A DNA stretch of 64,000 nt from Sacculina carcini. Its lineage: Eukaryota; Arthropoda; Thecostraca; Sacculinidae. Positions 1 through 11,942 of the stretch are shown piece by piece. Position numbers and translations under genes: made by a program. A model generated the notes under the pieces. It did no database searches, was not told where the DNA came from, and worked only from the letters and a program-made list of their open reading frames with translations. The stretch covers positions 4,507,664-4,571,663 of the forward strand of contig OU696576.1 of assembly GCA_916048095.2 (NCBI GenBank), written 5' to 3'. Position 1 is the first letter of the stretch. Every line of letters starts with the position of its first letter.

Positions 1-2800
1 TATCTGCTTGCTGCTGTTTTGATAGCGAGTCTATGTCAATGGTTGAAGACACGGCGCTTACTCTAGATAACGCATCAGAGACCACATTGTCCTTGCCGCT
101 TATATGACGCACATCTGCAGTGAACTGTACTATGTAGTCTAAATGGCGCTGTTCTCTCGGTGAGTGGTTGTGTGTGGGAGTGCGGATCGCGTGCGTCAGC
201 GGCTTATGGTCGGTAAATATGGTGAAATCTCGACCTTCTAGATACTGACGGAAATGTCGAACGGATAAATACACGGCTAGCACTTCTTTACCGAACGCAC
301 TGTAGTTGGCTTGAGCTGAAGTCAGCTGTTTCGACCAAAAAGCCAGTGGCTGCCACTCACCGTGACTACATTGCTGCAAAACTGCACCAATCCCGGAATC
401 ACTGGTATCTGTGAAAAGAGCTAATTGCGCGGAGTCATTCTGATGATGCAACGACGCGGCTTCGCTAAGTGCGTTTTTTGACTTGTCAAATGCATCTGTA
501 GCCTCGCTTGTCCATATGACAGGAACCTTGGATTTTTTTGCATGATTTGTTATCAGCTTGTGTAAGGGAGCAAGAAGTGAAGCTGCATGAGGCAAAAAAC
601 GGTGGTAAAAATTTACCATGCCCAAGTACCTACGCAGTTGCTCGTGCGTTTTTGGAAGAGGAAATTCGATTATAGCTTTCACTGCGTCATGCTGTGGAAG
701 TATGCCGCCAATATTTATCGTGTGGCCGAGAAAAGTCAATTCCGGCTTGCCGAACACGCATTTGTCTATGTTTATTTTGAGGCCGTGTGCGCGCAAACGA
801 CTGAGAACTGTGTGTAGATGTTACCGGTGGTCTGCCTAGTTTTTGCTGGCTATCAAGATGTCGTCTATGTACACGAATATGAAATTTAAGCCTCGGAGTA
901 CTGAGTCCAACATACGTTGCATTGACTGCGCGCTATTACGCAATCCAAACGGCATACGCAACATTTCGAAAGAACCAAATGGCGTGGTGATTGCCGTTTT
1001 GTGTATGTCGTCCGGGTGTACAGGAATCTGGAAAAACGCTTTGACCAGGTCAATCTTCGAAAATACAGTCGAACCATGTAATGCTGCAGAAAAATCTTGC
1101 AGATACGGCACTGGGTATCTGTCCGGAGTTGTTACTCTGTTCAGAGCTCTATAATCTCCACAAGGCCGCCAATCGGAAGATGCCCGTTTCGGAACAAGAT
1201 GGAGTGCCCCTGCATAAGGACTGTTACTCGGTCGTATTATACCCTGTGCCAGCATCTTTTCAAACTCCGCTTTGGCAATTTTCAGCCTAGCAGAATCAAG
1301 TTTTCGAGGTCGACAAAACACAGGCTTACCAGGTGTATGAATTCGGTGAAAAACACCGTGTTTCGAAACGTCATAAGTGACGGAAGGCGACAAAAGCTCT
1401 GGGAATTGTTTGACAATGGCCTGGTAGTTCTCATGGTGACCAGACATGGACACGGAGATCAGCAAAGGCGCATGTGAACCAGAACCGCGAACCTTGAGCT
1501 GCGTGGTATTATCGATAAGCTCGCACTTTCTTGGGTTAACGCTTATATCATGATGCGAAAAAAAAATCACACCCGATTATCGATATGTCAATATCAGCTT
1601 AGATAAATGTCCACGGAAAATTTCTACGCAGACCGAGTGATACTGTGAGCGTTTTAGAATCATGTGTGCGTATAGCACTGTTATTGACCTCTTGCAGACA
1701 CAATGAAGACTTGTTACTGGATGGATAATGACGCGTTGACACGATACTATACTGCGCCCCGGTGTCTATCAAAAAAGAAATGCTTTATACCTGGTCCCGG
1801 ATGAAAAACAGTGAATTTTTGTGGCTGCCTGCGATGGTTGCGAGAGAAGAATTTGGCAGACATTCTCCTCTCGGGATCAGTTTAAATAATGCCTGCAATG
1901 TTTTTCGCACGAGCGCGCTTTCTCGCCGAAATTGTAATGATACCAGCAAAGGTTGGTCCTCTCACCATCTGTGGTGGATTCCTCGTCTTTTGCCACCGAG
2001 TGTGACCGAGGCTTTACCGGTCGCGGAGATTTGTGCCTCGTTACGCGAGATGGCGCCTGTTGCGAGGCTGGCGAGGCAGTCCGCCGCACTGCGAGCTTGC
2101 TGACTTGGCGCTGCAGCTGGCTCAAACACTGTCGCATTTGAGCCAGCTCTTTAGCGCAATTGCAGCCGTGCTCAGGTGGACTCACTGCGTTTATTGCAAG
2201 GCTGGCACTTGGCAGTGCAGTCAACGCTCGATCCGCTGTGCCAGCCAGGGTTTCTAGCGGCGTCTCCGGTGGCAAAAATTGCAGGAATGGAGCGACAGCA
2301 TCTGGCATCGCCTTCAGAAATATTTGCCGTACCAGTGGCGATTCGCTGTCAGAAATATACGGCGCTGTCAGGTCATGCAAGTGACGGAGAAACTGACTGG
2401 GCCGCCGGTCGCCTAATTCCTGCTGTTCCAGCACCGTACGCAATTTTTGCTCATTCGTCACGCCCAGTCGCGACTGTAGAGCGTTGCACAACTGCGTATA
2501 GGCGTCTGCAGGTGGTTTACGAATGAGATCTATAAACTCACGGACATGATGCGGCGGCAGAAGCGATGCGGCTGTTTAGAAACGAAGAGTTTCTTGCCTA
2601 ATATTTGCTCTGGCAAAATATAGATCCAGCTGAATTATCCACACACTTGGGTCGTTTTCCACGAATGGGGGTGGTGGACCCATGACGGCAGGAACAGACA
2701 CCGCGTCTGATTTCACTTCACCATCCATGCTGGGTAAGTATGCGAGAGTAAGCGGCAAGAACTGCAAGCGAATGAGCCACAACCGCGAACTAGCTACAAA
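1..2800 (-). mobile_element. Gypsy (Ty3) retrotransposon fossil, internal region
   Basis: An old LTR retrotransposon reads on the minus strand and runs off the left edge of the window. From high to low coordinates one sees a gag-like region (about 2780-1877) ending in a Cys/His-rich stretch (LCWYHYNFGEKARSC), then a weak protease zone, then reverse transcriptase (about 1400-840, with [18 protein letters not shown] and the catalytic YIDD), then RNase H (about 300-1, with FTDHKPL and VVSDALSR). Integrase would lie outside the window. The order gag-RT-RNase H and the RT motifs are those of Ty3/Gypsy. It is broken, with several breaks, so it is treated as a fossil of moderate age. It sits just downstream of its own LTR-like sequence at 2937-3545. 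Confidence 0.85.
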
Positions 2801-2936
2801 CTGCGAACATGCTACAAACTACGAACGAGAGCTAATCAACGGTACGCAACGCTAATGAAAACTACATGACTCTATAATAATACAGTACATATATAATACG
2901 AGTACAATACTGATAAAATACGGGGTCACCACTTGT

Positions 2937-3545
2937 TACACGAAGCTCGTTCAGAGCGCGCACATAACAAAGAGCGGTGTAGCACAGCAGATATATTATA
3001 AATATACAGCAACAATAGTACAAAGAATATCACAAGGCCGGAGACCCGCAAAACCTCGGCACGAAGGCCGCGGCACAGAATTCCGTAACAGTGGTGTAGC
3101 GAGTCCTCCACTGAAACAGCTACTGCACCGTAACAAATAATACAGGCAATAATCGCGCAATAAATATCAAAGGCCGGAGACCAGCAAAACCTCGGTACGA
3201 AGGCCGCGGCACAGAATTCCGTAACAGTGGTGTAGCGAGTCCTCCACTGAAACAGCTACTGCACCGTTACAAGTAATACAGGTAATATCCTAGGCCAATG
3301 CGCGGCAATCGCAACGAGCACGTTGTCCCACACAATGTGTCGGACGATGCTCGGGTCTAACTGACACAAGGCGAGCGAGACACAGAGAGTAGCCCTGTCA
3401 GTCAAGCTATTGCCAAAGTCCCAGTCCAACTGCCCGCGCACCGAGGCGACGGGACTTAAATAAACTTGGCCGTGCGTGTGCATCGACCCGACCGCGTATG
3501 AACATTGGAACACAATTGGCCAGGCACCAGCAAAAGACAAATGTA
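2937..3545 (-). repeat. LTR-like region of the Gypsy fossil
   Basis: Read on the minus strand, a TGGTGACCCCG motif follows the sequence ..GTAACA at about 2937. That motif is typical of the first bases after the 5' LTR in Gypsy elements. A TATA-like TTTATTTAAG lies near 3449. The inner part carries a ~125-bp sequence twice in direct tandem (about 3038-3160 and 3164-3285). The outer limit near 3545 is a guess, because the second LTR of the element is outside the window and cannot be compared. Confidence 0.45.
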
Positions 3546-3633
3546 ACCACCCGATTGGTAGCTATGTGATCACGCCAGCACGTAGGCTACTGTGATTGGC
3601 TGAACTATTTTCGCAAGCTAACACGCACACACA

Positions 3634-3900
3634 CGCCACCTAACCTACAGGGAATATTATAGAACGCATGCCACACAAACATACAGACACATGCGGCACA
3701 TACATAGAGACACATACGCACTCGTATACACATGCAACAAGCGTGTTTGCTGGTTGTACGCAGACACACGTCACCTAACCTACACCGAGCATTCTGGAAG
3801 GCATGCCACACAAACATACAAACACGTGCGGCACATACATATAAAAGCATACGCGCACGCATACACATTTAAATATACACACATTTATACAATGAATAAA
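3634..3900. repeat. 135-bp tandem duplication
   Basis: A sequence beginning CACCTAACCTAC at 3637 recurs at 3772. About 100 bases that follow are similar in both copies, including GCATGCCACACAAACATAC and GCGGCACATACATA. The period is 135 bp with two copies. It is rich in CACA and ACATAC simple sequence. No coding potential is credible. Confidence 0.75.
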
Positions 3901-3929
3901 ATATGCATGACACGCCACAGCGAACATCC

Positions 3930-4961
3930 TTTCTTTCAGAAGTTCTCAAAGAAAGAAGTCGCAAATGCTCAAATCAAGTGACCGCGCAGGCCACCTTAAA
4001 TCACCCCTCAGAGACACCAGACGTCCGGGAAACATGTGTCTCAAAACATTGAGTGAAATTCTGGCTTTGAGAGCTGTATCCCCATCCTGCTGGAACCATA
4101 CATCCCCAATCCTTCATTTTCAACAATTTTTCCCATTCTCGGCTGCAGGAAATTTGGTAACATTGCAACATAGCATTCTCAGTTCACGGTCACGGTTACT
4201 CCGACCTCCTCAAAGAAGTATGGGCCTACCACGCCAAATTGTGAGATGGCATACCACACTGTAAGCTTAGGGGAATGTAGCGGTCTTTCCTGGATAATTT
4301 GGGGGGTTATTTTATCCCAGTAACGGAAATTTTGCATATTTACAGCTCCACAGAGGTGAAAATGTGCCTCATCACTACTGAAGAACGCTGCCTCGGCAGC
4401 AATCTGTTCAAGCGTGTTCTCACACAGATTTTGGCGGTTGACAAAGTCATCTTGATTCAATTTATGAGCCATTATCATTTTGTAGGGATGAAAATTCAAA
4501 TCCATATGTAGAATCCTCCACAAACTGCGCGAGGAGATTCCCAAATCAATGGCATGCCTTCGTGCAGAGCGTCTTGGCGACTGGATGATTGCTGATCTCA
4601 CCATCTCCAAATTTGCTGGTGTTCTAATGGACCTACGTCGGTCATGTGTATCTCTTCTTAGTGTGCTACCAGTTGCCTCCAACTGCCTAACCCAGGACCG
4701 AATTGTGTTTACCTGAGGAACACCATTGTTCCGTGGAACATTCAACCGTCGCCGAAAAGCTCTTTGCGATGCAATCACAGCTTTTAAGGTTCTCAAAATA
4801 TGCACGCACAGCAAAGCCACGATGTATTTCCGTCCACACCATGTCAGCTACTGAAATGGGGATGTCTGAGGAGCGGAACAAGACCACCCACACCCCCCTT
4901 TCCTCGTTTTCCTTCAAGCAGTGACTCATCTAAGCGGATCAATCGGTAGTGTCCCACCCTG
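3930..4961 (-). pseudogene. Tc1/mariner-superfamily transposase, broken
   Basis: On the minus strand this encodes a DDE transposase of the Tc1/mariner superfamily, which would cut and paste its own element. The N-terminal helix-turn-helix part (SVADMVWTEIHRGFAVRAYF, then RAFRRRLNVPRNN and NTIRSWVRQLEATGSTLRRD) lies at 4850-4620. The catalytic part follows, with SSDEAHFHLCGAVNMQNFRYW at about 4400-4330 and HSPKLTVWYAISQFGVVGPY at 4280-4210. Remains of the C-terminal part (RISLNVLRHMFPGRLVSLRGD, read across frames) reach about 3950. The frame shifts near 4790 and again after 4180, so no full protein is made. One terminal repeat, CAGGGTGGGACAC, ends at 4961 beside a TA. The matching end on the other side was not found, so the element is probably truncated there. 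Confidence 0.8.
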
Positions 4962-5009
4962 TAGTCTCAGTTTGAATGGATATGAACGTGGTCTTGCGGC
5001 ATTGCTTCA

Positions 5010-5097
5010 AATCTCAACTTCAAATCTCAACTTCAATTCGCAACTTCAAATCTCAACTTCAAATCTCAACTTCAAATCTCAACTTCAACTTCAAATT
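5010..5097. repeat. 12-bp tandem repeat array
   Basis: The unit TTCAAATCTCAA, with a variant TTCAATTCGCAA, is repeated about seven times head to tail. It lies just outside the terminal repeat of the mariner remnant. It is a minisatellite, not a CRISPR array, as there are no spacers. Confidence 0.85.
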
Positions 5098-5276
5098 CAA
5101 CGTCATTCTGCATATTCGAATTATTGCACACTTTAATCGACAGCGCTCAGTACAAAAATTACAGCGATAGCGACAAAAGCTACATCTCACTTCAACAATT
5201 CCCACAATGCGTGTGAATATGATATTAATGACATTGACATAATATTATGTGGATTCTATGAATACACGTAATACTT

Positions 5277-5515
5277 GACTTAACAGCCGTAGCATCCGCC
5301 CCCGAACGCCCGGCCGAGGGGCCTCGAGTATTGATTGAGCCCCGTTTCCTCAAGCATAATTGTAAAATTTATCATAAGATAGTGCATAAGATTCCCCAGC
5401 CTAATTGGATACCGAAGGGCTGCTCGTAACTGCCATATTCCAAAGTCGGACCTACATGATAATGGTGCCCTATTTATAAGGGGCCCCACTTATTGAATTT
5501 GGGGGGTTCCATAAG
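5277..5515 (-). repeat. Interspersed repeat copy A (GC-rich end)
   Basis: Read on the minus strand this matches 10140-10450 read on the plus strand. Both contain a GGGGCCCC..TATAAATA..GCACCATTAT block, then GCAGTTACGAGCA, then a GC-rich end with GGCCGGG(C/G). A further copy of only the last ~80 bp is at 50925-51015. No protein is encoded. The remaining 5100-6262 interval shows no gene. Confidence 0.6.
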
Positions 5516-6260
5516 ACCTCGCGTCGGCTCTGCCCGGCATAGTATCATTAAAACACTATTTGCATTAGCTATTTCTGACAGCACAACGTATTGTATATTT
5601 CATGTGTAGCTTTTGTGCTGATTAGCACATTTCCAACCGCAAACATCTTGGCTAAATTTTGGTCATTCATTAGTTACTGGCAACTGAATATAATAATTCA
5701 AATCGCGGGTATTCATTGAACTAATAGTTTTTCTCACACTAGGTCTTACAATTACATATGTTTTGTTGCTATCACAGCTACTATTCGCCTTGCATGAGAC
5801 ACAAAACAGCCGTCTGCAGTCAGACCGGAGTGTGTGTCCTGTATTTGTTGTATTGTAGCGTATTTAGGCAATTGTGACGCTCACAAATACTGGCGGCGGC
5901 TGTGTTCCTCATGCTGTGTGCATTCGTTTCCCCGTATTGTACAAACTTGCTGAGCAAGTCAAAACAACACAGAAAACAATGCACTGGTCTGACATGACGC
6001 TCACTACGTGTGAAACGGGCAAGTGGGGCCGATCTCATATACAACCGCGAAATATAGCATGACTTTGATAGGGTAATGTCTAGCAAGTGTCTGATTTGCT
6101 GTGACACGTCGTATTGACGACAAGGCGACGCCGAATTGTACGGTCAAATACCCACCTGTGTCGCTCCAGACGTCACTGGACAGATTGAAATTGCAGGTGC
6201 GCACTACTGATTTGCATACGGTGATATACTGCCCAAACGAAGCAAGGAGAGGTAAATACC

Positions 6261-6586
<326 letters not shown>

Positions 6587-6713
6587 TGAGCCTCCATCAG
6601 CGTCTAAATGTCACTATGGTCATTATGCAAACTAGATCCATCCTGATACATATTGTTCTTTATCCATCACTAGTATATTTGTACCGGAAACTACACCTGG
6701 AGTGTGTTATACA

Positions 6714-8279
6714 TAGTGATGCAAAAACAACGCTTTTTTGGTTGCGTTTTTTGCAAAAAAACATGTTTTTTAGGGGTTTTTTCAGAATTAGCACCAATTG
6801 TCATCGGATGATAGATTTTAGTACATAGAAATGAGTTCAATTGATGTTTTGTACATCTTTACGTGTCTTATTTCAAAGATAATTTGATAATAGTATAAAA
6901 AACAAGAATATTTATCAATATATACCTCAGGAGACTGTTTGAAAGTGCATTGGGGTCCGGTGGCTTAGGTTTTTTTCATTGAGAAAAACCCATGTTTTTA
7001 AAGATGGTTTTAATTATGTGGATATTTGAAATAATTTGTCAGCATAACAAAACGAATTCATTGAATAATTATGTTTTTTAGAAAAAACGTGATTTTTATG
7101 AAAAAGTGCAATGATGTTTTTCAAACTGGTTTTAAATTCGTTTGATTAATGTACAGGTTCAGAAAATGTTGACAGCAGAACAAGACAAGCTAATTGGTTG
7201 GTCAAGTATTTTTTTGACAAACGTTCATTAAAACTAACGCTTTTTTAATGAAACAATGTTTTCTAAAACAGTATCTATGTAAGATAGATTTGATTGATAT
7301 ACGTTCAAATACCTTTTGTATAGCAAGTAGCCTGCTGGTACGTATAAGCGGCTGATTAAACCACTTGATTTAAACTGTTCTTTTAAACCATGTTTTTTTT
7401 CAAAAAATATTTTTTTTTAAACTGTTTTCGTAGATGTAGAGATTGCGAAAAAATTGGCGGCAGATCAAGGAAAGTTGAACCAAATTAACTGTTTTTTTAT
7501 TAGTAGCCTGTTTTTAGAACTGGTTTTATGGATGATGGTTTCTTTGATGTAGTTATTTGTGTTCAAATACCTTTTTGTTCATCAAATATATTTCCTCAGT
7601 TGTTTTTTTTCCTACACGAAAATATTGTCCGTTTTTCTGGTCCATTTTTCTGGTCCGCTGCCACTGCGACCCGCTTTAATTCGTAGTCTCATTAGGCACA
7701 CTAAGTTTGTGTGCATATTCGTAGTATTTGTGTAAATATTTGCAGTGTTTGTACTCTTTTATTTGCAAATAATTGATCTGCTGAATGAAATGATGAAACT
7801 TATTATTACGAACGTAGTTAATTTCTGGCAGGAAAAAGTTAATGTGTAAAAAATAAAATAAAATTATGCCACCTGTTGTTTTTTAAACAGTTTCAGATTT
7901 TAGCATAAAAAACGGTTCTCAAACCCTGCTTTCTTACACAATGATTAACTCAATAATTGAATGCAAAACTGTACTGTACATAGAAGTGCCGCACAGTACC
8001 ATGCAAACAATGATATTAGGGCTTTCAGACACATTATAACAACTATATTGAGCATATTTAATGATAATTCAATTTGATAGGGTCACTAATAGCATGAATG
8101 CCCCATGTGTTGATAAAAAATAATTCATTTAACATCCCAAATATGTCATTTCCATAACTTGAATTATTTGCATGACTCTTCAAAAAAACAAAAAGAACGT
8201 GTTTTTTGTCGCGGTTTTTTTTTGGCAAAAAAACGGTTATTTTAAAAAAAACAGTCGTTTTTTTCAGGTCGCATCTCTA
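6714..8279 (-). mobile_element. Non-autonomous hAT element, family N1, copy 1
   Basis: This 1566-bp AT-rich element has ends TAGTGATGC and, read inward from the other side, TAGAGATGC. It is flanked by a perfect 8-bp target duplication GTTATACA (6706-6713 and 8280-8287), which is the hAT signature. The ends are followed by runs of AAAAAAC/GTTTTTT. The interior has no credible ORF. The same sequence occurs in the opposite orientation at 12976-14544 and 62182-63765, by eye with only scattered differences. It must be moved by an hAT transposase supplied elsewhere. Confidence 0.93.
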
Positions 8280-8287
8280 GTTATACA

Positions 8288-10139
8288 TCGGGTCGAACAG
8301 ACTTCTTGCCTTTTAGTCTGTTCTATTTTGTCGCAGCGATTGTCAAATGAGATGCATTTATGGTGCAGAAATCCTGCATGAGGTAGTCAGGGCAGCAGTT
8401 AGTTAGTTAGGTCCTGTTTGAACAAGACACGTAGTGATAAAAGCCGGACAAACTGTCAAGCATTTTATGAGGTAAATGATACTAATTGTTAACTTCATGA
8501 AAATACTTCCAAGAAATATGTTAGCTCGTGTTCACGCATGACAATAAATTAGGACAAACTTTGAACATTTTTGACAAGCACGCACATTTTAAGACACATT
8601 CATGCAACAGATGAACATGGAAAAACACATGCCAAAAGCCCCATTGTGTTACGTATTAGTGCAGTGGTGTGCTCTTTCATGTTGATTTAAACCAATGAAA
8701 AGATTTGCCATAATCACTGATCAGCCTTCTTACGCCAGCAGACCCCAGAGAGCCACGCAACCCAAGACCCTGTATGTGAGTAGGCGGGGAGGGAGCGTGA
8801 AGTAGTACGGCCACTTGTTACTGCGGATGAATTCAACGGCATGCATGGTGAACACGCAGTATGGTCACACACAGCATTAGGGATTCAAGTGACGCTACTC
8901 GGCGGATTGCACCTCTGTGTAGATGTGACAGGAGTTTAATCGTCTCTCTCTCTCTCTCTCTAAATGTGTGTATGTGTGTGTGTGTGTGTGTGTGTATGTA
9001 GGAGAACGACGGATCAAGGAAGGAAACAACGAGAAGTGATAACTTGTCCGACAGTTTAAGATAACCTGTCTGCTCCATACGTCATCAACTAGTTTGACAA
9101 GAAAAAAGTGGCGAATAACAATTACGAAACACTGCCGTGGGAGAGAGGTACAACTCGATAACATCTATCAGGGAATAAGAATGAATTGTCTATATGAAAA
9201 ATGTATTGTTCAACATACGTCTGTCTGTCAATGATAACATCGACTACGATAATTGATCCGAGCAGCGAAGTTATCTCTTATTTTCCTCTCAACATATATT
9301 TCTTTTTGTCGGTATTTTCTTGATCTCTGGCCAAAATTAATCCCCGTTCTAATCTGATTGTGTGTCGTTGTAAGTCACCTCACTTCCCACGCTTTGACGT
9401 TTAGAAATTGCACGCTTTCTCAACGCGTGCAATTTCACAGCACGCACCGACGTGTGCCTTGTAATCGTCTTTTCATGGAATCGACCACGATGCCGTTAGC
9501 GCAATAATTGTGGGTCTGCCTACTGGATTATTTTTGGTCGACAATCAAATGCCGCCAACATCTTTCCGTGTCTGTCTTATCTCTTCCTCGCGCTCTCTCT
9601 CCCTCTGTGTGTGTGCGTGTGTATGCTTTTGTGATTTAGTGGGTCTGTATTGATTGTTGCACCAAAGAAGCGTTGTCATCCATCACTCTGCACACAATAT
9701 TGGCGACTTATAACACCAAAAATTTACTGCAAGGATATGCGAAAAGTGACACTTTCTCGACTACACACCAGTCGACAGATGGACTGAGCCAGGAGCATTT
9801 TTCCTGGATTCTGATTTTTTCCGGGTTTTTCTGCTGATGGTTATATTGGTATGAACTCGGTATATTCACTATATACCAAGTTCTTTACCGGGGATATTCA
9901 TGGGACTCGATTTCTGGGAACTGGTATAAATTTTTAATGGCCTTTAAATAATAAAAATATCAATGGTAAAGTTTTACTAGTATTCCGTATCTAAAGTACA
10001 ATAAATTCAAGCATTTTAAACACTCTTGGATTTAGAAAACATACTGGAAAATAAAAGGATTGGTGATAGTTATTTGAACAGTTAAGTAAAGGGGGAATGG
10101 TACCATATTCGGCAATCCATTGGGGGTATGGAACCATCA
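8288..10139. other. Intergenic stretch without recognised gene
   Basis: I see no coding sequence here. There are a short (TC)n(TG)n tract at 8941-8994, a duplicated ACGCGTGCAATTT-like motif near 9415, and AT-rich unique sequence. Confidence 0.6.
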
Positions 10140-10450
10140 AAAAGTTAAGAATCAATGCACTATTCGCTTAGATCCAGGTCTTATGCCCCTCATAAGGTAG
10201 TAATTGGGGCCCCCATTATAAATATAGCACCATTATAATAGAGACCCGATTTTGGGATAATGCAGTTACGAGCAACTCTTCCGTCTCCTGGGGACTTATG
10301 GTACATTTATGTGTCACTTTATGATAAATTTCAATATCGAGTGCGAAGAAACAGGGCCCTTCAGCACTCGGCCGGGGGGCCGAGTACTGACACAACGGAC
10401 ACCTCTACACTCGGGCCCCCTCCGGCCGGGGAGTGGTTGTTATGGTTCTG
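10140..10450 (+). repeat. Interspersed repeat copy B (GC-rich end)
   Basis: This copy is homologous to the minus strand of 5277-5515. It begins near GGGGCCCCCATTATAAATA and ends in a GC-rich stretch with CTCGGGCCCCCTCCGGCCGG. The short open frame across it (10260-10496) is not supported as a gene. Confidence 0.6.
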
Positions 10451-10758
10451 CGTAGATTTATTGCTTGGTCTTTTTCCCCACAAAATTTCGCATTAACATC
10501 TATTTGATAATTCAAATTTATAATTGAATTATAGGTGACAAAAAAGAACATCAGATGTATAACAAGAAATTATACAGATGTTTGATTGCCTATATCATTC
10601 CGCAGACTTCACATTGACAATATGCCATTATACCCCCCGATAATATGTACTTTGGGTATATTATCATCAAATTCAGCATAAAAGAGTAGCAATACACAAG
10701 CAATACACAAATTCAGCATAAAAGAGTAGTAATACACAAGTGTGCATATATGCAATTA

Positions 10759-11341
10759 AAGTAAAACCTCCGCTGACGAACGCTTCAGCTCACGAACTTT
10801 TCGCCTCACGAGCATATAGTCTCGGCTGACGAATTAGTTTTCGGCGATCGAACCGAACCATGCGGTTGAACAGTGCCACGGTGGCGGCCACGAGAAGCTG
10901 ACGCACGCTCACGGCGTCCAAGTTCGTCACCGCCTTTCGTTAAGTGCGGACGTGGTTTGTGTTAGATGGACATTTTGGACCATATCGAGTGTACTTTTGC
11001 TATTATGGGACCGAAAAAGACCTCCTCTCCACAGACTAGTGTTAAGCCTAAGAAGACATTTATGAAAATTACGATCGAGCAGAAGAAGGAGATAATTGAA
11101 AAACACGAACAGTTTATTTCTTTAATTCCAATACAATAACACATTTATTATACATAAAACAAGGTATATTTTTGCGAAGTTTCAAGGCTTATTAGTAAAA
11201 AAGTATGTTTTATGGGGACATGGGAACGGATTATTCTCATTTTAATGGTTTCTTATGGGAAATAAATGTTCGGAAGTCGAATTTTCCGCCCTACGCACAC
11301 TTAATGGGAACCAATTATGTTCGTAAGCTGAGGTATCACTG
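10759..11341 (+). mobile_element. Tigger/pogo remnant
   Basis: This is a 583-bp deletion derivative of a Tigger-like (pogo, Tc1/mariner superfamily) element. It is bounded by TA on both sides. The ends read AAGTAAAACCTCCGCTGACG and, from the right, CAGTGATACCTCAGCTTACG. Near 11005 the start of a transposase is visible (MGPKKTSS, then KITIEQKKEIIEKHEQ), which is the N-terminal DNA-binding region of Tigger proteins. The frame runs into unrelated AT-rich sequence at about 11115 and stops near 11140. The DDE catalytic part is absent, so it cannot move by itself. Confidence 0.8.
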
Positions 11342-11591
11342 TATATGTGATATAATTTTCATTGATGTATGTGTGTTGTAATTGAATAGGCAGAAAATGG
11401 TTTAGGGTCCCACACAATTGAAAAATTTCGCCAACCTTCAACACTAATTCATTAGGGCTGTCATCCCTCTCGAGTCTGCACACAAATATACGCCATTGAT
11501 AACCACGCTCGGCATTTGACCAAGTTTTCAGCCACACGTGAATTATCCGGAAAATGCGAGAGTGCATACTAAACATTTAATCAATAATATA

Positions 11592-11942
11592 TCGTAAAAC
11601 CTCTATTTGAACGGCACGTCTAATAGGACGATACATTGGGGGAACAATTGAAAAATAGAACGGCAAGCTCTAATTAAACGTCACTTTGACAGCTACAATG
11701 GCGACGTGTCACGTGATTGTAATTAGTGAGCTTGTGATTACTTATCAGTAATTACCCTAAATTTTTGTCTTTTGATAAGTAAATATGGATATGTTACCTG
11801 TTTTTTTATCCATCGAATTTACCGTATTTTCTCAAATTTCCGACCAGCTAGTCGAAAAATAGAGCGGCATAATCTAATTGAGCGGCACTACGAGGAAGGG
11901 TGAAAAGTAGAACGGCATGCTGCTAAAATATAGGTTGTACGG
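11592..11942. mobile_element. TA-flanked MITE with GAACGGCA motifs
   Basis: A 351-bp element has imperfect inverted ends (TCGTAAAACCTCTATTT and, from the right, CCGTACAACCTATATTT). TA lies on both sides. The subterminal parts repeat the motif AGAACGGCA or GAGCGGCA about five times in both orientations, probably as transposase binding sites. It has no ORF. The TA target suggests a Tc1/mariner-type helper. Confidence 0.7.

Noticed and set aside
5010-5097. Regular short repeats, looked at as a possible CRISPR-like array
   Set aside because: The units are contiguous without unique spacers, and the host is an animal genome.
10260-10496. Open frame over the GC-rich repeat
   Set aside because: It lies inside an interspersed repeat whose other copies do not keep the frame.
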